Below are positions 33,112-46,692 of a stretch of DNA of 64,000 nt, piece after piece. Source of the stretch: Apium graveolens (taxonomy: Eukaryota > Streptophyta > Magnoliopsida > Apiales > Apiaceae); the NCBI RefSeq assembly GCF_009905375.1, contig NC_133653.1:64329414-64393413 (forward strand), in the 5' to 3' direction. The notes under the pieces were generated by a model. It did no database searches. It was given only the letters and a program-made list of their open reading frames with translations, and was not told where the DNA came from. How positions within the stretch are numbered: the first letter of the stretch is position 1; each line of letters opens with the position of its first letter. The translations under genes and the position numbers were made by a program.

Positions 33112-36100
33112 GAAGTGGTATCAGAGCTAAGCGTTATAAACCTCAGAGATGATGTGACGTTAAGATAATAAGTACACTAAGATAAATAAGAACTCTTGCC
33201 AAGTTCATAGTCGGACTACCTAATATAGTACTGACAGTTAAAACCCTTATGGGAACCCTTATAAATATCGTGATAGGAGCGTAGTTCGTTATCATATATG
33301 GTAGCGGGACTCCGAACCCTGAGGTTGAGGAGCAACAGCGCGATGATGTTTTATTACTAATTGGAGATCGGATTGTGGATCCGATGGAGCGTCCTAATAC
33401 AGGACCGGATGATGTTCATATTGAGGATGTAACGGTTGAGGATGTTGTCCTAGAAGAAATAGTTGCTGAGGAGGATCCCGTGGAGGATCCTGACAAGAAT
33501 GAATAAAGAACCACTGATGAATTGATGACCATGGTTAGGTCGGCTATCAGAGGTAGGATTGGTCGATCACTATCGGAGGTTCGTTCAAGTTTGTAAAGAT
33601 AGTAGCCCCCTTTAACGCGGCTTACTCGTAAGACTGAGAAGTTTGAATGGACAGAGTAATGCGAGAACAGCTTTCAAGAACTGAAGCAAAGGTTGGTGAC
33701 GGCTCCTATGTTGGCGTTGCCGGATGGAAAAGGAGATTTTGTGATGTGTAGTGACGCTTCGCATAAGGAATTAGGGTGCTTCATATACAGCACAACAAGG
33801 TAATCGCGTACGCGTCAAGACAATTGAGGTAATATGAAATTCGATATCCCCACCCATGAGCTTGGGCTCGTGGCAATAGTTTTGCCCTAAATATTGGAGG
33901 CACTACTGGTATGGATAGAAGTGAGAGATTTACACAAACCATAGGAGCTCTAGTACATTTTTACGTAGAAAGAGCTCAACATACGCCAGAGGAGGCGGTC
34001 AGAGCTAATCAAGAATTATGATTGGGAGATTCTTTATCATTCGGGGAAAGCCAATGTGGTGGTTGATGCCCTTAGTAAAAAGGAGAGACTCAAGATGATA
34101 ATATCTTTGGGAGAGTTTATAAGAGATTTTGAGAAAATGGAAATAGAAGTGAAGGTAACCGGAGCCGGTACCGAAAAGCTGTTTGAGATCGCTATGCGGT
34201 CTGAATTATTGGAAAATTATTATTGTGCCAAGAAAAAGTGATGAATGAAGGCAGAGAGCCAACAATTAGATAAAAGATTAATACCGAGAAAGATGATAAG
34301 GGAATAATGAGGTATTCCTACAGAATTTGGGTTCCAAATGTTCAAGAGCTTAAAGATGAGATATTAGATGAAAGCTAGTTTGAGGAATAAGATTTAGAGA
34401 AAAACCTGAACGTGATAGGCAGGGAGGTCGCCATCAAGATAGAATGAACCCATAACATAATGAAGTGGAAAATGAGGATTTAAAATGTATAAGATAACCC
34501 CAAGTATGGTAGAAGGATGAAACATTTCATACTAAGGAAATAGAAAGTCGAGTAAGGAAAGGAGACCCGAGACGGCACTCCTATACGGCAATTCATGGAC
34601 CTGTCTAAAAAGAACTTAGACTATTATCCCCAACCACCACCCTGAGGAGACAGTGCGGTGAGAAATTCTTTCAGGACCTATAAGTCGCTAAGCTCTCAGA
34701 GTTCCAAGGAACAGGTTGACCCAGTCGAGGCAAGAGCCTGGCTAAAGGAAATATAGGAATCATTGGAGATTCTAAATGATTGACGAATCACAAAAGACTG
34801 TTTTTGTCACTTACCCTCCTAAGAGAGAGACCACTCGCTGGTGAAAGGCCAAAGAAGGCACGGAGCAAGAGATTATAGTAAACTGATTTAAGTCCAGTCA
34901 ATTGTTTTCGAGAAAGTAAATCCCAAGGTTATGGAGATAGTGTAAAAGCTTTAGAGCCAGAACAAAGGCAGACGAGTATGATGAATTATGAATCTAAGTT
35001 GTAAAAGTTGTCAAGATTCGTTCTGAGGACACGAATCCAGAAGGACGGGATGTTTGAAATCAATGCTTATGTTGTGTTGGTTCATGAAATAATGATAAGA
35101 GAAAGGAAAATAAAAAGAAACTGAAGAGGAAAGGAATATAAAGGCAATAGAGTTTGAGGAATGATGAAGGAATTGGGTATGAGGAAACCCTAAAGACTCG
35201 TAGCAATAGAAATAGAAAAGTATGTAATCATCAGGATGAGGGTGATTCACCATGAGTTAAAATTGCTGGTTGAAGGCATAAGAGATACATATATTTTATC
35301 CCCTGTAAGTTGGGAGGATTCGAGGAAACCTTGAAATAGTTCGAAGGATAAATAATGAGACGCGGATAGATTGAGGAGACAAGGAAGTAAGAAATTAGGA
35401 AAATTGGATGAAGGAAGTGACCTTCAAGAATGTGAAGTGTAAGACCGGTGGCTCGATACCCAGAAAGGGAGACGCCAGGTATGAAAGATATCCCAACATT
35501 GAGGTGACTGTTGAGATAAAACAACAAAAGTAAATAAGGAATTATTAAGAAGAAGTTCACGTTGAACACGACCAATATCTTCCAGAACATCCTTGTTATC
35601 GTTACCAAATTAGGCAAGAAAAGCGGATAACCGTTGTTATCTTTTGGAGGCCATACTGATTGACCTCATTTTTGAATACAGATGTTATTGTGAAACTAGG
35701 CATATACTATCGAGGTGGGAATGATTAAATAAGACACCCTTATCAAGGATATATGACTTGATTTATCCATGGAAGGATGCATGTACCTTTTTAAAGATAG
35801 AATTAAGGATAGAACATTGGTAACTTAAAATGAATCCTAGGGGAATGCATAAAGGTTGGCATTTCACCCTTAATAGGGACAGTATGAGTTTTGACAGTAT
35901 GATTTGGAAAGGGTTAAGGTAACAACAACCTTTAAGAATCAGTGGAGAAATTTTTCAGAAGTATATAGACAATGGTTCTAGTATTAGTAAATGGTATTTT
36001 GATATGCCCTGTATATAGGGAATACAGGAGGAACGATTGAAGGATAACCTTAGAGGTTTTATAAGGAGAAAGGAAATATTCGAAATTCTCAAGAATAAAA

Positions 36101-38256
36101 ATGTTGATAAAGGAAATATGACATAATTATAATGATGCCAAGTGGGGCACGTGTTAAACCACGAGAAAGTAGGGATCGAACCAGTAAAGGTCGAAATTGT
36201 TCAGGGCAATTAGGACCTAAGATAAAAGATGTTCTAAGTATGATTGAGAGTCAGTCGTGACAGTGATTAACCTCTAAAGACTGAGGCAATAACTTATGGA
36301 AAAATGGTGATATTTTTTTTTTACTCATCAGATATTAAAGAAAAGCATTTTCACATAAGCAGTGATTGAAATGAGGTAGAAAATTTATTTGGAGGTGGTT
36401 AAAATGACATTGACTGTAAGGAAATTTTACCATCAGGAAAGGCCAAAGAGGTGGCCGACACTTTAAGTGTAAGAGGACAATTACAGGCGCTCGTGCCAGA
36501 GGAATACAGTGATAATGGTTGAAGCCGTAAAGGTTGTATTATGGTTTGAAAGATTGACATTCCTTCTGATGACTGCCGTAATAATAGTTGGTAAAGGTTT
36601 AATTTGTGTAATCGCCATGAGCGGGCTATTTATCTTAGAAGATACTATCTTGAGATAAGCCAGGACCATGTTTCAAAAAGGACTGGACGAACCCTTGAGT
36701 TAAGTCTTTTATTTAAGGCATACGATTAAGAATGATATTTACCTGCTATCGTTGCTTTGACTGAAACTCTTCCGCAATTTTATGTACTTCATGTCATGAA
36801 AGTACGTCAGAGTTTGGAGTGTTCTTCATGAATTATGATTGGTGGTTATGTTAACTCCTTAGAAGTATTCTATACGACATGTATGGACTCCGTATGGTTA
36901 GATATTAAGATTTCATGGGAAGTGAATGACGACAGTAGGTCAGTGGTGGACCATAGTAATGCAGCAATGATTCTGCGAGTAATGAGCTGATTGCAACCGT
37001 GAGAGTTGTATTGGAATGGATGTGAGATTGAGTACCACTAATCGGGTCGTGGTAGTGTATAGGTTATCATTGATAGACTAATTAAGTAGAGTATCTACCT
37101 ATTGAATATTTATTCCCTCTTATGAAAAGAGAGTCGTATTACTATATGAGGAAGGTTGCGGTGCAAGCATAGAATTCTAGTAACGATGATGTCTAGAATG
37201 AGATCCCAGATTCGATTTTCGATATCGAGGGAGTTTCAAAGGTGATTGTGTATAAGCTCGAGGAAGAGCCTGGGTCCATAGAATGATGGACGGAATAGCA
37301 AAAATATTTAGGCAGGTGAAATACGATGCTATAGTACTTGATGTTGATATAAATACACATATGTTTTGTTCTCCTATGACAAACCTCTATAATTCAGAGG
37401 TAGGTTCCAAGCCAGATATTTTGTGGCAGTATATTTTTTCATATATACAATTCTCTTCAGTTCGTTCTTTTCTCTTCTTTTCATTTCATATAACTGAGAA
37501 GAACAACCCTTCCAGAAGGGGAGGTATTGCCGAATGACTATCTATCTGTGTGATAGAAGTCGAGTAGGATACCAGCTATTGTTTAATTGCTTGTCAGGTA
37601 CTAAAGGTTGGCCACCTTCTGTACTAACTATGCAATGTAACAAGTGTTCATGATCATAGTGATCTCTCAATGAATTCTTTTACTTCTATATGATGGATCA
37701 AGCTTTCAAAGATAGAAGCAGCTGAAAAAGGAGTAGTAAAGTTGTGGTGGTATTCGGAATGGAAACACATCCGTGATACTAAGGTTGACGAGGTTATTAA
37801 AAGGTTATAGGACGCTAACGAGCAAAAGTATAACCAGTATAATATTAGGAACGGAAGGTAGTAGCGATTACGAACTGGAAAAGAATGGGTATTGAGAAGC
37901 AAAAGCTCTAATGCTAAACGCTATAATGAGAGTCTGTGCAATAGACTTGAAAGAAATTGGAATGATCACTTAACACGGATTGAGTTTTCTCACGATAATA
38001 AATCGTATGTCAGGAATCGAGATGTCGTCTTATGAGATTTTTGAGGGAAGACAATGTCGATCCCCCTTATGTTAGGATGAAGTTGTAGAGCGCAAGATGC
38101 TCGGACCCGCAGTAGTCCAAAGGACCAAGGATATGATAGACCTAATCAGAGGACGGCTGGTAGTAGCCCAAGATGGACATAAGAAGTATGTTGATTTGAC
38201 ACGAAGGGACAAGGAATAGGAAGTAGGGGACCTAGTGTTGTTATAGGTATTTCCTT
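33112..38256 (+). pseudogene. Degenerate gypsy internal region, copy B (truncated at 3' end)
   Basis: Same content and order as copy A: PBS (33116-33127), RT end/RNase H remnant (about 33603-34377), gag-like (about 34663-35077), RT palm remnant (about 35967-36107), integrase remnants (about 37052-38256). A private deletion removes about 12 bases near 36575, where A and C read TGTGCAATACCC. It ends at tandem junction 2. Confidence 0.75.
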
Positions 38257-38267
38257 TTGTAAGCATC
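38247..38267. other. Tandem-array junction 2: gypsy internal fused to Copia ORF3
   Basis: Same breakpoint as 11489/11490: gypsy sequence through CCTT at 38256, then TTTGTAAGC of ORF3. In copy C the gypsy sequence continues GGAAAGG instead (51849). Confidence 0.85.
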
Positions 38268-41200
38268 AATCCCTCTAACTTCTTCCGGTTCATCTAGATA
38301 GAGGTTTAAATCTGAGAATTCCTTGATGTCACAGATGTACATGATGTCTCCCTTGTTGACTTTGGTTTGAGCTTTGGTTAAGGACTTGGATATGAGAGTT
38401 GAGGGCTTCACTTTCTTGACTGCTCTGGTCTTTGTCTTATTTGGCTTCATGAAGTGAGGTAGATTGAGTTCAGGTATTGGTAGACTATCCCAGTCTATTG
38501 GCTCATCCTTTGGAATGATAGGTTCACCATGAAAATTATTGGATGGATCTATCTTGAATTCTTCATGTGCCACAGAGGGCATGGATGTTTGAGTTGTTGC
38601 AGATGTACAATTTTTGGAAACTGATCTTCCAATTCCTTTTTATCAAAATCCACTTTTCTTTTTGCATGAAGTTTGTATCTAAAACTTTTTCTCTGCTGTG
38701 ATTCCTCTTGCATTTTCAGTTCCTTAGATTCAGTGGTTTCAGATGATTGTTCAGGAATTTGTTGTGTAGGTTTTACAGTTTGCAGCTTGGCCAAGATAGC
38801 AGCTTGTTCCTTCTTTTGTTTGACCTTTTTAGCATCTAGAGCAGCTTGTTTCTTTTCTTGCTTCAATTTACACAAATTTCCTTACCATTCCTGAAAACCT
38901 TAGCAATTCTTTTTTTCAATGCTAAATCAGCTGGATCCTTATAGAATGCAATAGATCTTGACAGCAGTTTCTTCTCATCAGGCTTTGGTGTCTCATACAC
39001 TGTGTCCAAAGGATTCTTTAGAGAATATTTAGGATAGTTCACCTTTGGTTTCAGAATTAGCTCAGCCTTTGGAGATTTGATGCAGGATGGTTGTCCTCTT
39101 TCCAGATAATTCATGCTCATATCATTCACATAGATTTTCCTGACTTAAGAGTGATGAATGGCTGATTTTTCTGGCTTCTTTGCTAGCCCAAACCTCTTTT
39201 AAATGTCCTTATCAATTTTCTCCCAGTTGATTGGGCTCAACTGCTTCTTTTCAGCTGCTCTTAATGAGGCTGCTGCTTCATTAATCAGATCAATGATGTC
39301 TGTAGTTGGTGGCTTGGTGAAAGCAATTGTAGGCACAATTACTTTGCTAACTTGAATATTGAGATGTTTCTCCCCCTCACTTGATCCTTTCTCCCGTTTT
39401 TTGTTATCATCAAGTTATGTGGGTGGGAATTGAGCAGCCACCAACTGTTGGAGTAGTGCAGTCTGAGCTTCTTGATTGTTAAGTATCTTGGCCATTGACT
39501 TCTCTACAGCAGATAGTCTTGAGTCCATGGCCTCAACTTTTCTATTTAGATCAGCCTCCTTCCTTAGCTTTTGAGCAATTTCAGTCATGGTGGTTGCAGG
39601 GAGTCTAGCATCCATCCTTTCTATAACATCTTGCTTGACTTCAAAAATTTCCCGCTTGATGGCATCCACACTCTGACTGTGTTGGAGGACTTGAATTTTA
39701 TGCAGCTGGAGTGCTTCAAGATGTGCTGTGAGTAGCTTCTTTGTGCTAGCATTGGAAGATGCCTGAATGGCTGCTTGGGTGTCATGAATTAGATTCAATA
39801 GAGTTGATTATAAATATGAGTAGGAACTTCTTTTGTAAGCATCCAGGCAGGAACATCTGCATCTCCCCCTATGTCCATGCTATCTTCCTCATCATCCCCA
39901 TCAGCATCATCAAAAGAAGCTTCATCCAGTTCAAAATCACTGCCAATATTGGATGGCATAGCAGTGATTGCATCCTTTGCTCTTTGTAAAGATTATGTAG
40001 TATACACCAAGTTTAGCAATCTTTCAGCCTCCTCATTGCCCTGTACAGCTAGAGTTTGGTAAGCTGTCACAGGGTGAGTAAATGTCTCAGCATCCAGGGA
40101 AATGGAATCTATAACAGCTTGATATTCTTGTTGAAATAGTCTTTCCCTTTCTACATCATTGACATTCATTGACTCACTTGCAATGGTTTCCATCCTATCA
40201 CTCCTGTACATGCATTTGTCTCTTGATCTCTCTTTTGTTGCATCAAGGTCTCACCTTGGCTCCCCACCCTCACCTTCACCATCTAAGGTGGGACTCCTCA
40301 CACTCACTTTTGCCAATCCTGAAGAAATGGATTGTATTTGTTCACTCTTTTCCTCTCCGTTTTCCTGGGAGCAACCCAGACTCTCACTCATTTCACTCCC
40401 TTCCCTCAATCCTAGGAGTGATTGCACTACTACTAAGTCATCTGCACTTATAATAATTTATGAAATTTGAAGCTGTGCAGAGACTCTCGACAGATAAGGG
40501 ATATCCGTCGGGTTAGTAGTTTGACTATCCAACGGATAACTGCTGTTAAGCTTATCCGTCGGGATACAATCACTACTCGACGGATGAACAATATCCATCG
40601 AGTGAGTAGAAATGAATGAGTTTGGAGTGGAAACTATTGTGGACTCTGTGCAGATTGATGAGAATTTTGGCACAGATGTCTCAACAGTTTCAGAAAGAAA
40701 TGGCAAGTGAGCCAACAAATAATCTAGAAGATGATGCTCACTTGCTTGGATTTTTGGCTTCTCCAAGAGAGTTAAAGATGGGGAATTTGGAAGTGATGTG
40801 TTTATCATGTCAACATCCAAAGAGGGTGTGGGAGAATTTGGTGTTTCAGGGGCTTCAATTGTTAGAGATTTTGGCTGTGACTCCACATTTATTGGAGCCA
40901 CATCAACCTGACTTTGAGAAGGTGCAGTGACTGTGTCTTTAGCACCAGTTTGCACAGTGTGTGAACCCTGTGCATCACCAAGGGTCTTTGATTTTTTCTT
41001 TCTAGTGTAAGTTTGGGGTGAGCTTGTGTCCCTTACCCTTTTGGCCTGTGTTATTGGCTGAGAGCTTTGTTCAATAGTCACATCCTTTTGGGAGGATGCA
41101 ACCAGTAGTGAGCTTATATCCTTATTAAGCACTGTAGTTTGTTGGGAAACTGCAGTGTGGCTAGGCTGGGAAACACTCACCTCTCCAACCTTATCCTTAG

Positions 41201-42247
41201 GGTTTCTTTGATGTTCACCCTGTCCCTCACCTTTCTTACCCACCTTCACACTCCCCTCTTTAGGTTTTGTGGATTTTATAACTGAAATCTTTTGAGAGAC
41301 ACCAGAGGGGGCTTTCTTTGTCTTTGTTTTTGAAATTTTGGGTTTGGCAGCTTGGGTAAGCAACTGTTGGGTCAATGATACAGTTGCCATAGCTACACTA
41401 GAATGCAAAGAAGTTTGTGAGGCTGGAAGAGTAGAGACAGTTGAACTTACCTCACTTACCTGAGGTGCCTCCATAACTGAAAAATAGAAGAGTGGCACTT
41501 CTTTGTGATGGTTTGCCCTGTTCAAATCTGCAATGATTCTCCTTTCTTGAACCCAAAAATCTAATTTGTTGGTTGGGTTCTCAAGCACAATATCCTCAGA
41601 GAGGTGGTTAGCAAGCATCATTAAAAATCTAGCATAGTAAACATTTTTACCCCTCTTATTTAGCTCCCCTAACTTAAATCCCAACTCAAATATGACAAGA
41701 TCACTAAAGTTGAAAATTTTATCAGTTACTAGCATGTAAAGCATGTAAGCATAGAGATATTAACTAAATCAAAATTGCTAATTTTACCAGAAAATACCTT
41801 AGTAACTACATCACACAGATAACTCCACTCCTTCCTAAGAGCCAATCTCCTAATCCTACTTAATTTAGAAGTAGAGAGTGCATAGCCCATGGAATTAAGC
41901 ATATTAACAATGTCAGTGTCTGTGTGTGGAGAAGTTACAGTATTATCAGGAATTTTGAAACATGCTTTAACAATATCATTATTAACACAGAATTCCTTAC
42001 CTTTAATAGTGAAAGTGATAGTCTTATCAGTTGAGTTGTATGTTGCAGTCGTCCATATTTCTTCAACAACCTCACAGTAGATGGTGGGTGATTCCAGCAT
42101 GGCATAGTTGAGCTTGCAGTTCTTCACAAAATCCATCATTTTGTGGTAGTCGCTAGACTGCTGAATCCCCTTGTTCACTAAGGCCGTGAAGTTGTTCTTC
42201 TCATAGATAAATCCAGTTTGAGACATGATCTTGACGACTGGTGCCAT
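38257..42247 (-). pseudogene. ORF3 remnant of minus-strand Sirevirus-like Copia, copy C
   Basis: Same coverage as copy B, read leftwards from the ATG at 42247. The N-terminal domain (42247-41729) and the Ser/Thr/Lys-rich middle (41744-40458) are open apart from the shared frame break. A CAA-to-TAA nonsense codon at 39415-39417 is private to this copy and cuts the coiled-coil segment. The 3' part is truncated by junction 2. This copy is the one adjoining the intact part of the gypsy element. Confidence 0.8.
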
Positions 42248-42578
42248 TATTATAGAGTGAAAATTGCAGAGAGAGATGATAATTGCTTTTGAAAAAGATA
42301 GAAGTTAGAGCAGATGATTTGAGAATGATAAAAGAAAAGTAGTGAAAATGAGTTATGCTTTTATACTATCTCAAAAAATAACTCTCAAAAATAATAAAGT
42401 AACCAATAAGAATTGCCCAAAATAGCCATTTAAAAAATAAATTGTAAAAATTCCATCAATCATCCGTCGTGTTATGCTTACAAACTGTAAGTATACTCGA
42501 TGGATAATGTTCAGAGAATCAACGGCTAAGAATAAGATAATTCGATGGATGAGGATAAATCAGTTATCCGTCAAGACA
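42248..42578 (-). promoter_or_regulatory. Leader and putative internal promoter upstream of ORF3, copy C
   Basis: As in copies A and B, with a small deletion (about 10 bp) near 42396 in an AATAAAGTAA repeat. The minus-strand TATA-like box lies about 110 nt before the ATG. Confidence 0.4.
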
Positions 42579-42583
42579 TAAAA

Positions 42584-45500
42584 TGTAATAACCCCAATTT
42601 TTGGAAATTTTTGAAACCCATATGAATAGTGATTTTGCAGATTATGCGGAATGAGAAAACTTTTCATGCCACACTATGTAGGGGTTCTGGTATGGATATT
42701 CTGAGATTTTATTAGTACTCTATATGACATATAAGTGTATGTAAAGATCGTCAGAATCAAATTCCGAACACTTTGATTTTTCCCGGAAATCCACTAGATA
42801 CGGAAAGAATTGAGTATAAGGTAACAGGATAAAAAAGATTTAAATTAAAGGATTATAAGAGAGGATAATAAAAGGAATACAATATATTGAGAAAGGTTAA
42901 GGGAACCTAAGTAATAAGATCCCGGGTATGATCCCTCAAACGATAAACGAAAACGAAAGTTAAGCGAACCGTATAACAGATCAGCGGTCATTAGGCAAAC
43001 AATTAGGAAGTTAATCAAAGGGATTAGAGATGATGATGTCACCCAACCAATGAGAAGAGGACAAGGAGGGGAGGATGACATCATGAGGATGACCTAAGCA
43101 TGACATAAGGGAAGGAGGTGTGGTTGATTAATAACCACACAAATTTCATGGTTAAAAAGGTAATTTACCAAAATCAAAAGCTAGTAACCAAGCAAAAAAC
43201 TCACAAAACACAAAGATATTTCATTTCTTCATGAAGCTCTCGGCTTCTTTCTTAACAAAATGAAGATCCAAGCTCCACCACTTACTATTTAGCAAGGTAT
43301 TTATCTAAGCTTCCCCATGGATAGTTACATACTCCCTATAAGTTTAAGCTTCAAATTCCAAGCCAATCTTTTTCTATAAATCATGGAAGAAGATGGTGAA
43401 TAGTGTTTTTCAAGAACTAAAATTTGTGTTCTTGAAGTTTTGTTTAGATTAAGCTTGGATAAGGACTTTAAGGGTGATTCCAAGCCATTCTCTTGATTCT
43501 CCACTCTCCAAGGAAGGTATAAACTACAAACCCTAGCTTTAGTTTTGAGTAGTTAGGAATGAATATGTTTGATATAGTATATGTGAAGCATGATGCTTGT
43601 TTGTTTAAAGTTTGGTTGAGTTTGTAGAGATTAGTTGGTTTGGTGGTATTTTTGAAGTTGTAAATCTTGATAATTAGTTAAAGAACCTAAGTAAAGCTTT
43701 TAGTTCATGTGGGGAATAAGTATAAATTGTTAATGTTGAGTGGTGGGGCTGTTATGATGTAGTTTGGATGGAGTTTTGATTGTGTTGTGAATTGGGATTG
43801 ATTGGTGGTTGTTTTGGAATGGTTTAAATTTGGGAAATAGCGTAAACATAGCCGTCGTAATGCCCGATTTACCGTAGACTGTTTTTGTTCTTAACATCAC
43901 AACCCTTGAACTCACTTCTAGGTTTTTACCATTGCCATGTTTAGATAGTTCATGTTACGAGCTTCGTTTTGATATGTAGTTCGTTTGATTCCGATGTACG
44001 GTTTAGGAGAAACGGCCGTTTTAAGTAACGACGTTTCGCGAACGAACCCTTACCCCTCGCCTTACTTTGAAACATAGGTTAAAGACCTTAAAGGACTAAT
44101 TGAAGTATGAAACATTTATGTAAGGTGTAATAGGCAGTTGGTAAGACACTCGCGAAGGAATCGCCTTAAAACTCGTAATGGTTAAATTATTAAAAATGGT
44201 GGAGCCGAGGGTACTCGAGTGACTTAAGAGAATCAGTAAGCGCAAAACGAGCGTTAGAGTCTGAGTTGGTTAGAGTATAGATTTACAAGTGACTTTGGTT
44301 TAATTCCAACTTACTTGTTGCTTATAGGTTACCAGACTCGTCCCGAGCCATTCGTAACCCCCAGTCGCTCAGGCAAGTTTTCTACCCGTTATACTGTTGT
44401 TGTGATGTATATGTGTATATGCATGATCTTGCGATATATGCATATTTGTTATTAGCAAATTCTTGCGATATATTGTAGCATGTGATATGGTACATATGCA
44501 TGCCTGTTTCATATTCTTGCCATTTATATCTGTTGGTTCAGTTGATAATACCTATGCTAGAGAATAGCGGTAATTTGCATATACCCTTAGTATAGGGACC
44601 CAAAGGTGAAAACATTTTCTAAAACCGGGAGTTGAGGATCCCGAGTAGATTTTGTATATATATATATATATATATAGTTTATATATATATGATTATAATT
44701 TTCAAAACTATTAATCGAATAAGGTTTATTCGATAACTTTATTTTATTATTGAATATTATTTCGAATATTCATCCGAGGACTTATGACTCCTTTATTTTA
44801 TTATTGAATATTATTTCGAATATTCATTCGATGGCTTATGACTCAGCTTAATTTATTTATTGAATATTATTTGAATATTCATTTGAGGATCTATGACTCC
44901 GATTATTTGCTGAGATATATTCTTTATTTTATTAAAGAATAATGTTTCGATAATCAAACTTATTTTCGATTATTCAAATAAAGATAGTACTTTTGGTATA
45001 AGTATATCTTTGATTATTTAATATTCATTTCAAGTATAAGTTTTAAAACTTCTACTTCAATTATTTTTATAAAAATTACTCTTTATGGGAATATTATTTA
45101 AATAATAATATTCAGATATTTTCTAATATATTGGGACTGATTTACCTTGTTAAATCAGCATCACTCCAAATATTCTTAAAAATGTTTTCGAGTCTTCAAA
45201 ATGATTTTTAAAGTTAGAGTGGACCCCAAAACTCATTTTTTTTATATTTAAGATCTTCCTTTCAAAGGGGATTTAAATACTCGCTCAAAACCTGGGGGAT
45301 CCAGCTCTGTGGTGCATTTTACATTCGCAACGTGGTTGCTGTTATGAGAAAACAAATGAATTGATTACTTACCCAACGTTCGGGAAGTAAGCCCATCTAA
45401 TTGAGTCGGCATAAGCGACAGGCCGGGGTACGGTCTATCAAAGTGTAAGTGGCTGGGTGGCAGTCCATCAACGCGTAAGAGGCCGGGTGGCGATCCAGCA

Positions 45501-46692
45501 CAAGGTCCTTATGTGGCCAGGGTGATGACCGGTGGAGGATTCATCCATCTACTAGTAGAAAAGGTTACTTATTGGTATCTTTGCCTGATCAGCAAGATAT
45601 CAGGTTTATGCCAAGGTTTTTTTCCTTTCCAAATTCATTGGATATTGCAACTCTGTTTATAATTTTCATAACAGAGGTTTTCAAGGAGTGTATGAAATGT
45701 ATATATATATAGGTGTATATATATATCGGGACTTAATGAAGTATCTCGTAACTTCATTATTTATAATGATGTTCAAAGATTGAATCTATTCAAATCTTGT
45801 CTTGTAGTCTCATCTATGTGATGAACTTTTGAAACTAATTATAACTTGAATGGTGGTAGTTCAAGTAGTATTTGGAAAAGATATAAATATATTGGAGTAT
45901 CTTGTAACTTCATCATTTAAACTTATATCTAGTAAATGATTATCTTATGCATGACAAAGATTTTCAGAAAAATGTTGAGACAAGGTCAGTTATATGAGAT
46001 CACCTTGCAACGATAGTTTTATACAGTTATAAACTGGAACTCTGTGTATATTATGCATGGAAGAGGACTTCCAATATTATGAAAAGTATATATGTATATA
46101 TATATATATATACTGAATATTTTGCGACTTCATCGCATTAAGATATCCACTTGGTTCATTTCTTTTGACCAAGACTTTCATGAGTACTATGAAAAGGCTC
46201 ATATATTGTTAATCATGTTAATCATTATACATAGTATTTTGGTGGGCTTGCTGCTCACCCTTGCTTTCTTCTTTCATCACACAACATCAGATAGACAAGA
46301 TGAACAGGACCATGCTCCCAATTCGCGAGCGGATAGGAAACGTTCCGCAGTTTCCTATAGGCGTTGATGTCGCTGTAGCTGAGGTAGGAACTACCAATAG
46401 GCTAGGCTTTCAACTTTTGATGTATCAGATTTTGTATATTTATGAATTGTAATAATGGCAAAGAAATGTAAATTTATTCAGAAAACCTTTTAAGGTGTAT
46501 TGGCAGATAATTGTGGAATAAAATGACTTGTGATTATTTTTGGATGTTCATCTCTGAGACTATAACGTGTGGTGTGTGTTTATTGTGGGGTCACAGTACA
46601 GAGTAGTTGATTAATTATTAAGATTGGGTGTTTTAAGGGAAATGGAACTCGTGACAACCCAGATCCCCGACCCCGGATTTGGGGGTATTACA
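42584..46692 (+). repeat. Gypsy LTR, copy C
   Basis: 4109 bp, running TGTAATAACC...GGTATTACA (one change near the end). It is slightly longer than A because of expanded TA runs (near 44655-44675 and 46089-46111) and a duplicated AATCATGTT near 46215. Confidence 0.93.
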
